Assembly: GCA_030704615.1 (NCBI GenBank)
Contig: CM060734.1
Coordinates: 17,298,001 to 17,362,000 of the forward strand
Origin: Takakia lepidozioides
Lineage: Eukaryota > Streptophyta > Takakiopsida > Takakiales > Takakiaceae
Direction: 5' to 3'
Length of the DNA stretch: 64,000 nt
Part shown: positions 21,241 to 33,149 of the stretch, in pieces
How positions within the stretch are numbered: position 1 is the stretch's first letter
How the letters are laid out: every line of letters starts with the position of its first letter
Made by a program: the position numbers and the translations under genes
Notes under the pieces: generated by a model
What the model was told of the DNA's origin: nothing
Databases searched by the model: none
What the model saw: the letters and a program-made list of their open reading frames with translations, nothing else

Positions 21241-22838
21241 CTACAGCTGACTCGGTGCCTCTTGCACCATCTGCTGTTGCTGTTGATCGGGTGCATGTTG
21301 CACTATCTGCTGTTGCTGCTGGTCGGATGCCTGTTGCACTATCTGCTGTTGCTGCGCCACTATGTCTCCTTCCTCTAATTGCGTGGCCTCTGTGTGTGCT
21401 GCTTGCTGTGCTTCGGTGTTGCCATGGCTAATTTCCATGGGCGTTGCTTCGTTGGTCTGTGGTTTGTTCCCTCCTTCTGGCTGTTGATTCTCCCCTTCTC
21501 TCTGTAATAGGGAATCAGCCGTCGAGTTGATGATGTCCTCTGCTGCTGCACTTGTGGTTGCTTCGTTGATCCGGGCTCTCTTTGCAAGTCCGCCCTCTTC
21601 TTCTTCCCGACATGCTGCTGTCTCACTTCCTTCTTCCTCCATTGTGTCTACCCGTTGCATGATTCCCAACATCACTTGCTCTTAGGCCGTTAGGTGTACA
21701 GTGTGTTGAATCATCTGGAGTAACAATGGAGTTGCCATGGTAATAGTCACTTCCTTCTTCTTCTTTGTCAACCTAGTCAGTTCTTGAGTTAACTTCTTCA
21801 ATAAGAAGCTTGCCCAATTCACGATTTGCCCATTGAAGCAAATCAACACTTGGTCGATTAGCTCCTTGGTACAGTAGCTACGGTTTTGCCTGAGGCAAAG
21901 CAATGTGCTAAGTACTGGGGCTTTCTTCCTGAAGCCATGGTTTTTGGTGTGGCTGCATGTGTAGCCTTGATCTGCTTGGTTGAGATTCTCAAACAAATCT
22001 GCAAGTACAAACCTTGGAGGTTTGCCGATGTGCGGTGGTATGTCTAGACTGGGAAGGTGAAATACTTCCGCCAAGTACTTCTCTGACAGCAGGATGTGCG
22101 TGTCGTCGACATTTGTGCTCCGAGTGCTGGTGTTGTAATTCTCCAAGAACTCCCTACATAGCTCGTCGTGCTTCAGGTTCCAGTCCAGCGTGGTGATGAA
22201 GTATCGCAGGCCAAGACTGTCCAACGTCTCCTGTGTCTCTATGTCCTGCTCGATCTTCCGCAACGCTGGGCTGATTTTGAAATTGACTTGCGCATAAAAA
22301 CTTGGTGCCTTCCGCTTGGTGCCTGCCATTTCTCTTAGTCTCGCGGTTGCTGTAAGGAATTGGAGCACCAATTCCTGTATCACAAGAAGTATGAAGCGAT
22401 TTGATTTGTTTTGTTTAAAACTGATGGTCGTTGATGATTGTCTAGTTTTGGTCAGTTTATGTTCATCCCTCTGAGCTGCGTTCATCCACTTTGGTATGTG
22501 GTCCGTTTTTAGATGGGCGGTGTTGGCGCAGTACTTGCAGCTTGGTTTAATGGCTTTGCCCTTATCGTCCGCCATCTTTTGGCAATCCGTTGGATTGCGC
22601 CGTCGTTCCGCCTCTGTGTTATGATCGAAGGGTAGTGGTGTATGATTACCACTGTCGGTGGGGGGTACATCTCGGAATTTAACACAAGCAGTGACTCGTT
22701 GGCCGTTTCGTATTCGTTCACTGTTCTGTAGGGCATCTGTGCTGGCCACGGTTCACCATACGGTATACGGGGTGGTAATGTTGTCCTCCGGATAAATGGT
22801 GGTCTAGCCGTCATGGTGCCCTGAATTCGTGTTGCCAC
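21241..22838 (-). pseudogene. Second accessory ORF region of gypsy-3
   Basis: From 22838: a conserved segment PYGEPWPAQMPYRTVNEYET (also in the scrap near 15050), then a 355-codon frame to 21682. That frame contains CKYCANTAHLKTDH (knuckle-like), a basic MAGTKRKAPSFYAQ and a globular part LRYFITTLDWNLKHDELCRE with EKYLAEVFHLPSLDIPPHIG. The latter loosely recalls plant-transposon accessory proteins. A further frame (21675-21241) is Gln-rich with repeats QQQIVQ/DQQQQQ. Whether these are one spliced protein is unresolved. Confidence 0.45.
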
Positions 22839-22970
22839 CTGTCTTATTACATGCTGATTAACCGTGTCGTGATGAATGTAGTAGGCATTGGTGGTTTCGC
22901 GCTCCTCCTCTTCAGTTTGATCTTTCTCGTTGGCGTATAAGTCATGTATAAGGGCTTTGTCATGTATTCC

Positions 22971-23936
22971 CTAGTAGCCTTTTAACTTGTTAATATTAAT
23001 TCGTCCCACAAATTCTTGTTCCAAGGTTTGCAAATCAACAGTTCCATTGTCATGTACCCTTTTGATTTGAAATGGTCCCATCCATGGCATTTTCAATTTT
23101 CCGCCCAGTTTGATCTTCTTGATTTTTGGTAACCATAATACAATATCCCCGTCCTGGAAAGATTTCTCTTTCCCTTCGGATATTCTTTTCCTTCGTTGTT
23201 CCTGGATCCGTGCCATATTATCTGTGGCATCTGCTCGAACTTCTTCCAGATGGAATAATTCATATTCCCTGACTCGTAATGATTCTTCTAAGCCCCATCC
23301 CGGTTCGTAGTGTGGGTATTATACATTCAATGGGTAATAGTGCCTCTGCTCCATACACCAGTTGAAATGGTGTATGCTTCGTGGTCACCTTGTATGATGT
23401 CCTGAATGCCCATTGTGTTGTGTTCAATTTGGTGTCCCAATCTGTACGATTGGCATTTACTATCTTGGTTAAGATAGTGCATAATATTTTGTTGGTAGAT
23501 TCGGCCTGACCGTTTCCTTGAGGATAGTAATTAGTACTCTTGTGATGTACAATCATGAACTCCTCCGTCAAGCATTTTATAGCATCATTTATGAAGTGTG
23601 ATCCCTGATCACTGACGAATTCTAGTGGGCAACCAAATCGTGTGATGATGTTTTCATATAAGAATTTGGTTATTGATCTGGCAGTGTTGTCTCTTAGTGC
23701 CTTGGCCTCTACCCATTTGGTAGTGTAGTCAGTGGCTGTGAGGATGTATTGGTTTTGTGTGTACCTTGCTTGAGGTTTAATGGGTCCCACGAAGTCTAGC
23801 CCCCCAGTGCTGAAATGGTTCTGTTGGTAGTATTGGGTGCAGAGTCCCCTTCCCCGTTCGTTCTATTGGTCCCATCCTCTAGCAGACATCACACTGTTGA
23901 CAGTGTTCATAAGTATCTCCAGATATAGTAGGCCAC
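22971..23936 (-). pseudogene. pol: Integrase of gypsy-3
   Basis: The zinc-binding HHCC region (GGHFNSD..., HCQQCDVC) is followed by the catalytic core with [12 protein letters not shown] (first Asp), [12 protein letters not shown] (second Asp) and [10 protein letters not shown] (Glu), i.e. the full D,D,E set. A C-terminal domain contains WLPKIKKIKLGG and GPFQIKRVHDNGTV. At least two in-frame TAG codons lie between RNase H and the core (near 23944 and 23880), and a frame break near 23280 precedes the C-terminal part. Role: cDNA insertion. Confidence 0.85.
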
Positions 23937-25736
23937 TAGTAGCCTGCTAGTAATATTTTCTTTGCTGTCAGGTCCGAATTGAAGTGTCCACCTGCAATTC
24001 CTTCGTGTAGTTCTTGCATTATTGTTTTGGCTTGGTCTTTGTTTACACATCTTCTCATTATGGAGTCAATTCCTCTTTTGTACAGAATCCCTTTGATTAA
24101 TGTGTATGGCTTGCTTTTCATTGAAAGCTTCCTCCTGTCATCTTTGGTGTAACCTTTAGGAAATTTCCCTGTGTTCAAATAGTATTTGATTGGCCATTGC
24201 CAATCATCTTGATCTTGATCTTGAATATCTTCTGATTCTTCTTTGGTGACTGTATAAGCTCCAATACTGATATTGGCCAATTCTTGATTGTTTGTTTCTT
24301 CGTTTTCCTTGTCATCTTCTTCTTGTGGATCTGGCTCTTCTTCAATAATAAGTCCTTCATCAAGAGGTTCATCTTCATCGGATGAATCTTCTTCTTCATC
24401 CGTGTCGTCCATGAGTTTGAGAGCATCTGGAAGGTCATAGTCTCCTTGAAACATTCCCAGAGCATTTATAGGATCTGTCTCTTCATCTGGTGCTTCTAGT
24501 TGAACAACAAACAAATGCATCGGGAAGTTGATCCTCTACCCCCGTGGCTGGTTCTCCTGTAGTAATCCTTGACAGATGATCTGCTGTAACATGTAATCTC
24601 CCTAGATTATGAACAACTTCAAAGTCATGTTCATGAAGAAGTAATAACCATCGAGCAACCCTGCCACTAGCTAGTGGTCGATTTGCTAGATGAACTAGAG
24701 CCTGATGATCAACAATAAACTTAAAGCGATTGCCAAGTAAATAATGCCGAAATTTTTGAACAGCATAAATCATTGCCAATTCTTCCCTTTCTGTGGTGCT
24801 ATAGTTCTTTTCTGCTGCTGTCAACAATCTGCTTGCATAATAGATTGGTGAATCTATTGTGCCTGTCACATTCTGAGCTAGAACCGCTCCCAAAGCAATG
24901 CGTGATGCATCACTGTGTACATGAAATGGTAAATCCCATCTTGGATTTATCAGAATTGGTGCTGCTGTGAGTGCCCTTTTTAGTGAATCAAATGATTCCT
25001 AGCAATCTGGAGACCATGGATATTTGGCATCTTGCTTCAGCAGTCTATAGACTGGTGCCGCTCTGTGAGCATATTTGTCCATGTATCTTCTGTAATAGCT
25101 CGTCTGTCCCATAAATCTCTTGAGTTTCTTGGGATTTTCTGGTGGTGGTATTTTCTGGATAACCTCCACTTTCTTTGGATCTACCAGAATTCCCTGTTGG
25201 CACACAATGTGTCCCAATAATGATCCTAAATTCACACAGAATGTACATTTTTCCGGGTTGAGACTTACTCCATTGTTTCTGCAGGCTTGTAGGCAAAGTT
25301 TTAACTGTGCCAAATGTTTGGATTTCTGTCCAAAGACACTGAAATCATCCAAAAATACCTGCATAAAATCATTGAGATAGTTCTTGAATATCTCAGATAC
25401 TGCTCGTTGAAATGTGGCTGGTGCATTGCAAAGTCCAAATGGCATGACTTTGTAAGCATATGCTCCCCATTCACTGATGAATGCGGTCTTTTCTCGGTCT
25501 TCTTCTGCCATCTGTACCTGGTTGTACCCACTAAACCCATCCATGAATGAGTACATCTCATGTCCAGCCACTGTGTCCAACACTATTTCAGTGAAAGGTA
25601 GTGGAAAATGGTCTTTCTTGGTTCCTGCGTTTAACTTGCGGTAGTCCACACACACTCGTAGTTTTCCATTTTTCTTGGGTACTATCACAATGGGCGATAA
25701 CCATTGTGGTGTCTCTACTGGGTATATGAATCTTGC
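23936..25736 (-). pseudogene. pol: Reverse transcriptase and RNase H of gypsy-3
   Basis: RT from 25736: FIYPVETPQWLSPIVIVPKK, LRVCVDYRKLNAGTKKDHFP, SFMDGFSGYNQV, PFGLCNAPATFQRAVSEIF and the catalytic QVFLDDFSVFG. A TAG near 25000 replaces an expected Gln (C|ESFDS). RNase H follows with GAVLAQNVTG, YASRLLTAAEKNYSTTERE, FIVDHQALVHLANRPLASGR and HVTADHLSRI. An acidic linker (SDEDEPLDEGLIIEEE) leads to integrase. Only the stop and insertion B at the N-terminal edge are obvious breaks. Confidence 0.85.
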
Positions 25737-28381
25737 TGTAGTGTGAAAAGAAGGGGGCATAAATCCCCTTCTGTGTAATTCTAACTGTACTTCTTCCAGT
25801 AAAAAAAACAACCTAGCAATCTACCAGCGGCACACGGTTATGGGTTTCCCTCCTATCGTTCATGATCAGAGTTCATAAATCCTCATCCACGCCGCAGCGG
25901 AAGAGAAAACATGGATGGGGATTGAATCCTTCTTGTTCATAATTTACACAATCTTTATACAATTGCAGCACCAATGGTGCTGCTGTGATATTTTCAGTGA
26001 TACAACCAGCCCTGTGACGGAGCTAAATGCGACCCATGTGGGCATCACCCTTGAGCAACACACGTCGAAACCCCTTTTGTAATGAAATCACTGATAAGAG
26101 GAAGGCAACTCAGATCTGCCATGAATTATAGGCCTAGTGATTCTCTGCAGATGTCATGGTTTTTCCTCTATCTCCCAGTTGACCATCCCTCATTACCCCT
26201 TTTACTGAGCAGCTCTCTCCCTTCCCAAACTTTTTCTCTCTCCTTCCTGCTGTAAAATTCCATGGCTCATTTTCTTCCAACCAGCAGCCTATCTACATGC
26301 AATGCAAACACATTCAGCCATGTATCCAGTGAATCTAGCCTTGAAATCAAACCTTGGTCACACAAGACATGATCAGCTCTTCCATCAGTCTTTCTCTCAC
26401 CCAAAACAGACCCTTCACACTTTGCCTCCTCCAGGGACAACCCAGTTTGTCAGTCAGTTCCCAACCCTTCTACAGATCTGCATCTAAACACCCCAACAGC
26501 TCACTTTTGCCCTTTCAGATTTGAACCACAGAGTTCAAATGCTGAGTCCACTCTGAACCAGTTCTAAACTCCACATCAGTGTCAGTTTGCAGCCCCATCC
26601 ACCTCTTCCTCTTTCTGATTTCAAAGAGGTTACAGCTAACCCTCACTAGTGCTCACATCAACTACACTGGATTGCATTACATCTAATCATCAAAATCCCA
26701 GAGCCCCATTGTATGCAGATTCATGATACTGAAGCCAAAGGAACAAAAACAAAACAAACAGCAAGCATTTTGTCACAGTGGGTGAACTACATCTGCCCTC
26801 AATCAACACTCCTACAGACATGTGCATCAGATCCATTCATCTCCACCCACCCCATCCTGGTTTGAAGTCCAGAGTCCCCATTCCATTTCTCAAAGTCTTT
26901 TTCCTGTCCTCATCACACTCTCAGTTTGAGAGTCTCTACCAAAATTTCACAACAACGATTCCTAAGTGCCAAAAAGAAGAAGCATGGTATCTACGAACTT
27001 ATCTGTCTTATACTCCAGGTGAAGCGGTGGGTCTGCCTGCCCAAAATGGCACCTCACCATCTCCGTCAGCAGCTACCTTAACTCCTCTTGTCGTCTGGAT
27101 TTGACGATTCTAGCGTTCATTAAGTCATGACGGCCCTGCTTTAGCCTATGGCAACACCCCTGTAGCTTGCCAACTAACTACCCTATCTCACTATCTAAGC
27201 AAATCTACCCTAAGATCTGATATGATCTTATAACAAGAAGACAGTGATCATCTGAAAGCTTCCTGCATCTGTACATTCCACTCTTTACCTCCTTATTTGA
27301 TAACCTGAGTCACCATCCACAAGCCAATCCCTCATTCGCTTTGGCAGATGCTCGTTATGTCGAGCTGCTCTTCATCCTAACTCTCCATTGATTGTGCCAG
27401 CAACTCCACCTCCCTGTTCTCTGGCAGCTGGCCGTTTCCCTTGCATGTTCATCCTCCCATGATCATGTTCATCAAGGCAATGGCGGCTCTGGTGGTTGCA
27501 CAAGATTCGTGACAGCACCGCCTCCCTTCACCTGGCTTGAGCACAACTCTTCCAAGCTGTTCCCTGCACGATTATCCTCCAGCAAGCCCTAAGCTACCCA
27601 TTCACCATAGCAGCGACTGCACCACCTGTTAACTGATTGCTCCATCGCATGCCACACCGATCTCCCTGTAAGCATATCCTCCAGAAATTGATCATTACCA
27701 AGAAGATGGCGGCACCGCTTCCCCTGCTGCACAAATTACCAAGCTGTGCCCTTATACTCTACATTAACACTTCTCTTAATGCAAGCCAGAATGCCCCAGT
27801 GTAGATGCAATCGCCCTTCACACAATGCCCTGCCAATTCCACTGTTCGCAGCATCTGCTCAGAGCGCCCGTCATCTTCCCCTTCGTCTTCCTCGTCCCAC
27901 GTTTCTAGGGTAATCACCAGTGATGAAAGTCATCCATTTTCACGAACGGAAAACGTGCTAGATTTCATTAACAGAGTTAATTACAAATTCATTGCATCCT
28001 TGGCACTGGATCCTTCGTCCTCGTTCCTGGGAGTCATCCAGAGAGCATGGATGTAATCCATTCATCCTCCGGATGAAAACACGCCTGGTCACGACTTAGC
28101 CACTTTCATCCTGGCAAAGTATCAGCATAGTGTGCCCATGAAATAACCTGTAGGCAGGGATGAATTCCGCCCATAGCATGTATGAAATAATTTAAGCATC
28201 TTCATCCTGGCCAATAGTCCCCCATCGTTCCCATGATGTAACCAAGAAACATGTATGGAATAAATTGCAGGGACAACTCAACCTATTTTCACATTGGTAC
28301 CAGGGCCCTTCTTTTGTAGCAATGCAGAATCTCAGTGGGTAAAACAAAAATTTAATGTCACTCCCCTGCATTCACACTACA
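25737..28381 (+). repeat. Repeat B: solo-LTR-like element, 2.65 kb, in gypsy-3 pol
   Basis: TGTAGTGTGAA...TTCACACTACA ends; near-identical to the reverse complement of repeat A. It interrupts pol between KKLLDA and RFIYPVETPQ. Flanks TTGC and CTGC are an imperfect 4-bp duplication. No coding capacity supported. A-B similarity indicates a recently active family. Confidence 0.7.
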
Positions 28382-29912
28382 CTGCATCCAGTAACTTCTT
28401 GATTTCTTCCCAAACTTTAGCTGCATAGTTGGGGTTCATTCTGTAACGGTTCTGACGAATTGGTTTTGTGTCAATTTCCAATTCAATTCGGTGTTGACAA
28501 ATGTTAGAAGGTATACCCTTCAAATCCTTGTAGTTCCAGGCAAATACATCCTTGTATGCAGTGAATAATGCGGTGGCTTCTTGTAGAAATGATTCTTCAA
28601 GACCTGCACTCACTCGTATTATCTGTGGTTCTTCCACTGTTCCCAGATTCACTTGAATCAATTGAGTTTCGTCCGTTACTGTCCATCCTGCAATCTCTTG
28701 TCCGATGGTTGCAATTGTGGCAGGTACTTCACTGATTTGAATGTCTTCTTCCCTTTCTTGATAGAACTGGGCCGGGTGTTGAGGTGTGTCCATCGCTTCT
28801 TCCTCTGGATCTTCATTTCTCGAAGTATTTGGTTCTCCTTGGGTGTTCACCATGTGACATCCTACTGTTGTGGTATGCTTGACCACCAGTTGTCCAATAG
28901 GTTCCAACTGTGGATGTGCTGCGTATACTGTGGCTTCTTCTTCATCCGACAGTCCACTGGACCAATCATATTCTTCCACTATGCAAGGTCGTTTCTCTCG
29001 TGGAATGGTACCTCGTTGCTTCGTCGTGATGGTGACTTGTTCTGCTCTCTTTTTGATTGTGAGAGTCTGACTTCCCCAATCGTGGTGTGATTGGGCTTGT
29101 GTTAACCATGGTCGGCCAAGTAGTAGTGAATATCCCTCTACCACATCCTCCATTCTGAGAATGGTTACTGATATTTCGTATACCAGTCCTGCTACTTCCA
29201 TTGCAAGTCGTATGATGATCTCCAATGGCTGTACTTTTCGTTGATCAGCCATTCGTACCGTGAATGGAGCAGGTTCCATGTGCCCCAATCCTAATGACTT
29301 CTTCATCTTTTTTGTCATGATATTCACTCCGGATCCTCCATTGATGAGTACATTCGTTACCATCTTCCGTTCAATACGTACTTGTATTACAGGTATTGCT
29401 TCGTCGTAATCTGGAGTTTGTCGTATAGTTGTGGGTTTAATCGTGTAAACCTTTGGTGCTGGTTTTTGTTTTGGTGTGGGGGTCAATGCCTCGATTGCCC
29501 GAAATAAAGTTTTCTTGCAGTGTGGAGCAATTTTTAATAATTGTCCAATGGTAATTTGGGTCTTGGTCTGGCAGATTACTTCAGCCAATTCTGTTTCCGT
29601 GGTTGTATTCATGGTCTTCATCGTTGGTCTGATTTGCTTATCTGGAGTTGGCTCTCCAAAAGGTATATGAGTTCCCTCTTGCATTTGAGCTATGGCTTTA
29701 CTTACTTCCTGGTGTAAGTTCTTTTCCTCCCGCCATGCTGCACTTTCTGGATATTGTTTCCGTTCTTCTTCAATCGCCTTATCTGGAGGTTTCTGTTTCT
29801 TGGCCTGAGTTCGGGTTACCGCAAGAGTATCCACTACAGGGGTTACCACACTTACGGCTACACTTGGTCCGGCTTCCATATTTCCCACTTCTGCCTCATG
29901 CTTGATTCGCAA
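28382..29912 (-). pseudogene. pol: Protease and pre-RT segment of gypsy-3
   Basis: 511-codon frame ending in the pre-RT motif HRIELEIDTKPIRQNRYRMN and KVWEEIKKLLDA, cut by repeat B. The protease has LINGGSGVNIM where gypsy-1 and gypsy-2 have LIDGGSG, so the catalytic Asp is Asn (AAT), followed by MADQRKVQPLEIII and YSLLLGRPWL. The substitution should abolish protease activity. Upstream are acidic and Gln-rich linkers. Confidence 0.75.
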
Positions 29913-31493
29913 CTGGCATTCATGTTTCCAGTGTCTCTCTTTCTTGCAATAGTGGCATCTCGTGCTTTCTTTGTTTCTGGGTTGATGTTCCCTATCCCTT
30001 GGTGGATATTCATTTCATGGCCTCTGATAATGATTACCCATGTTGTATCATCTTGGTTCTTCCGATCCTCCCCGTCGGATTTGGACTTGGTGTACCCCCA
30101 CCTCTCGTGTGTGCCCAGTCTTCTTGGCCCATTGGTTGTAAATACAATGGCTGGTATTATGATTGTTCATATGACAAATATCACAATATTTGTCCTTCAT
30201 ATGGCATTCTGTTGCCAGGTGTCTTGCAGTCCCGCATTTGTGACACCATGTTGCCTTTCGTGGCCCTTCATCTTTAAAATTCTTGATAGCCTCTACTATC
30301 TTCTGATCCAAAGTGGTTTTGTCAATCACTTCTTTCTTCTTTTGCTTGGGCTTTTCTTCATCATCAGAGTCTTCTTCTTCCAAGATCCTTGGAATCTTTG
30401 CTTCTGCTCTGATGGAATCCCAATTCCAACTTCTTTGCAGTCCCTACTGCTTCAGCCAATGTGTTGTTAGGCATGACTGTAACCATGGTTACGTATTCAG
30501 GACGAAGTCCATTGATGAACCATGATTTTTGCAAATCATCCCCTGGTGCTCGAGGTAGTTTCCTGATCAAAGTCCTCATTCTCTCCAAGTAGTCGACTAC
30601 CAATTCTTTCTTTTTCTGTCTTAGGTTCTGTAATCCTGTGAAGATTTCAGACGTGGATTTGTTGGATCTATATCTTTCTTGAAACGCGGCTCTCATATCC
30701 GCCCAATTCGCAAAGTGATTGGCTGGGAAAGTTGCCAACCATTCAATGCCTTTTCGGGCCATTGAACAAGGAAATAGTCGGATCTTCTCTTGGTCTGTTG
30801 CTTCATTGTAAATGGTGCACATGTTTTCAAATTGATTAAGATGGATATCTGGATCAGATTTCCCATCATATAAAGGAAATGGTGGTCTGGTTTTGCTTGC
30901 TGCTAAAGCCATCGGTGCAGCTGGTGCAACTGGTGCTGCTGGTGCAACTGGTTGTCCAAACTGGGATGGTCCCGCTGCTGCTGGGTGTGGTGGTGTTGGT
31001 GTTTGTCTTCCAAACAGTGATTCAAAGCTAGGAGGTCCTTGTCCCAATGATAGTCGTCTTCCAGCTGCTGTCCCTACTAAGCTTAATGAATCTTTAAAAG
31101 CTTTGAGTGCAGTTCTGGTTATCCTTTCTGGAGAAGTGCTTTCACTTCTTTCACCTTCTTCACTCAAAATGGTCTCAAATCTTTCTTCTAATATTTCAGC
31201 AAAACCTCTATTTGGGCTTGTTACTGTAGAAGGTCCTTCAGATCATTCTTGTGGTAACCATTCACCAATTACATTACTAGCAACTTCTTCTGGTGTAGTG
31301 TTCCCACTTCCCACCGATCCAATTTCCTGATCTTCTGGTTTATCACCGTTTGATGTCTTACCTTGAATAATTTTCAAGTTCTGTAATTATGGGAACTCTT
31401 CTCTTAACTGAGCCTCCTTTTCTGCAGCATATTTCTCTATTCGTTCAACTCTGTCTTGTTTAGCTTTTTCTTTAATTTCCTCATTCATTCCCA
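29890..31493 (-). pseudogene. gag: gag of gypsy-3
   Basis: Likely start MNEEIKEKAKQDRVERIEKY near 31493, with in-frame stops near 31388 and 31242. The main frame 31167-30364 has a Pro/Ala linker and a capsid-like domain (DIHLNQFENMCTIYNEATDQ, MRAAFQERYRSNKSTSEIFT, LQKSWFINGLRPEYVTMVTV). A frame change near 30370 leads to CHKCGTARHLATEC, CDICHMNNHNTSHC and, near 29950, CHYCKKERHWKHEC. Same plan as gypsy-1/2/4 gag but diverged, so it is a related but separate family. Confidence 0.75.
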
Positions 31494-31762
31494 CATCATA
31501 TGTAGAATTTGTTTTTGGTACCCTTTAAAACAGTCTTGGTATGTCAGTAAAGAAAATTTATAGTGTCTCTACCCTTTCTTCAAGATTCATCCTATCTTGC
31601 AAGAATCCGTATTACGACTTAATTTTCCTTTTTACTGATTGATCACCAAACTTTTAATGGGCACAATAATACCATCTGTCTTTTTCAATGTATCTGACTT
31701 GCAATAAGTCTTTGGGTATCCAATACTTCTATGATCGTGTGACAATATTCATAATTTGAACA

Positions 31763-32113
31763 TCATTCTCTGAAAATATAACTAGTGTAACAAACTTTTC
31801 TGATTGGGATTAGAGTAATCAATAGAGCTAGACGAGACAACCACTCTTCACTTCTAATCCTACATTCCCAAGGTGCTCGTGTAATATTGATCACTCCTCC
31901 CTTCAATCCCCATTTGTCATCTTCTTTCGCGACTGACAGAAAGATTTTCTGTTGTATTGCTCTTGGTAAACCATGAAAATTTTTCAGGAATGTTTTCCAT
32001 TCCTTTGCTTCTGTTGACTCGTTCTGTCGTGATTTCAAGAAATCACTGAGTAACCATCCTTCTTTGAGTACTTTTGAACTCAACATACCGTTAGTCCCCA
32101 GTATGGTCGCCAA
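31763..32113 (-). pseudogene. Leader ORF of gypsy-3
   Basis: Reads out of the PBS (LATILGTNG). KEWKTFLKNFHGLPRAIQQK and DDKWGLKGGVINITRAPW align with RFLELPDRCKENILKRV and EWGLEKGVIKIYQVACRG of the gypsy-2 leader ORF. So two gypsy families share this extra protein. It ends near 31763; the downstream part to gag holds no clear frame. Confidence 0.5.
32093..32112 (-). promoter_or_regulatory. Primer binding site of gypsy-3
   Basis: Minus-strand TGGCGACCATACTGGGGACT, two bases downstream of the LTR end GTTAACA. Agreement with the gypsy-1 site fixes the LTR boundary at 32115. Confidence 0.8.
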
Positions 32114-32114
32114 A

Positions 32115-32273
32115 TGTTAACCGCTGGTTTATGACTTAGACAAAACAGGCTATTAACACTACTGCCCATTTCCTAAGACATGCAACAGAGGTTGTCCTAT
32201 GCTTTCAGAAACGATTACGAAGTAATCGTTTTAAGAATAGCTAAACCATGAACGTCGGATGAAGCCATATCCC
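32115..32273 (-). repeat. Gypsy-3 5' LTR, inner fragment
   Basis: 3' end of the LTR next to the PBS. It is interrupted at 32274 by MULE-A and continues at 46095. The last 9 bases, CCATATCCC, are the left copy of the MULE-A duplication. Confidence 0.85.
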
Positions 32274-32345
32274 GGGGGCTGCTATTTCATGAGCGGCATG
32301 AGCATGAGCGGAAAAAAAAAAAGCATGAGCAGACCATTGTGAGTC
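32274..32345 (+). repeat. Left terminal inverted repeat of MULE-A
   Basis: TGCTATTTCATGAGC followed by CATGAGCGG-type repeats and an A run. MULE-B has the same left end at 56566, identical for over 100 bp apart from the A-run length. Confidence 0.85.
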
Positions 32346-33149
32346 CACGGAAATAGGGTTAGGAGGCACGGAAATAGGGTCATGTGAAGTTGGAATGTGG
32401 CACCAGTGGACTTGAAATGCAACATTTTATTGCAAATTTTGTGGCAAGCCACGTCTATACAAGTGTGTTCTAACTGTCATAGCCGGAATGGGCACTACTC
32501 TCCTACACCCTCCGAGGAACTTGCCCCACCTTCTTCCTCATCCCCCTCATCCCCCTCATCCTCCGAGCTCTGTGATGCATCAGTTCCACTATGCCTCTCA
32601 AAAATCCCGTCCTCTCCTCGGGGGACTGTCCACCTCACCTCCTGGGAATCTTCTGCGTCTTCTCCCCCACTTTCCTCAGCAGAATCCAACACAAATCTAC
32701 GAGCCCGACGGGCTCTAATAGCTGCTGCCTCCTCCCTCATCTTCATTTCTTGAGGCTTGCCTCGTCTAAAATCTGCTGTACACGACTACGTTCGGAACAC
32801 CTCCTAATGGACACCGAAGCAAGCCGGGCAGCATAAGTAGGAAGGATGTACTCCCTTTCTGGACTAGGCATGAAATCCCCCCTGGCAAAAAAAGGCACGT
32901 TCCTCCTGCCCATGAACTCCGGTGTAGACGTCCCTCCGGCAGTACTTGGCATCCTACAGTAAGAACAATCCACTTGAAGAATGTCAATACCAGCACAACC
33001 AGAAAGGGTTTTCAATGAAATAAGAGAGCGGAGGGAGGTGCCTCACAAAATCTGGAGGCAACTTACAATGCCACCACTCACTCGTAAACCGGGGGCTCCT
33101 CGGCCTCGATCCCAACTTCCTCCCCCTGCTCCTTCTCGATTTTTCCTCA

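Noticed and set aside
11523-28381. Repeats A and B as the two LTRs of one retrotransposon
   Set aside because: They lie in opposite orientation, each has its own flanking duplication, and each interrupts a different gypsy element.
25737-28381. Frames of 60-108 codons in repeats A and B (for example near 26778-27104) as genes
   Set aside because: They lack recognisable domains, are Ser/Pro/His-rich in a composition expected of noncoding sequence, and differ by frame between A, B and C.
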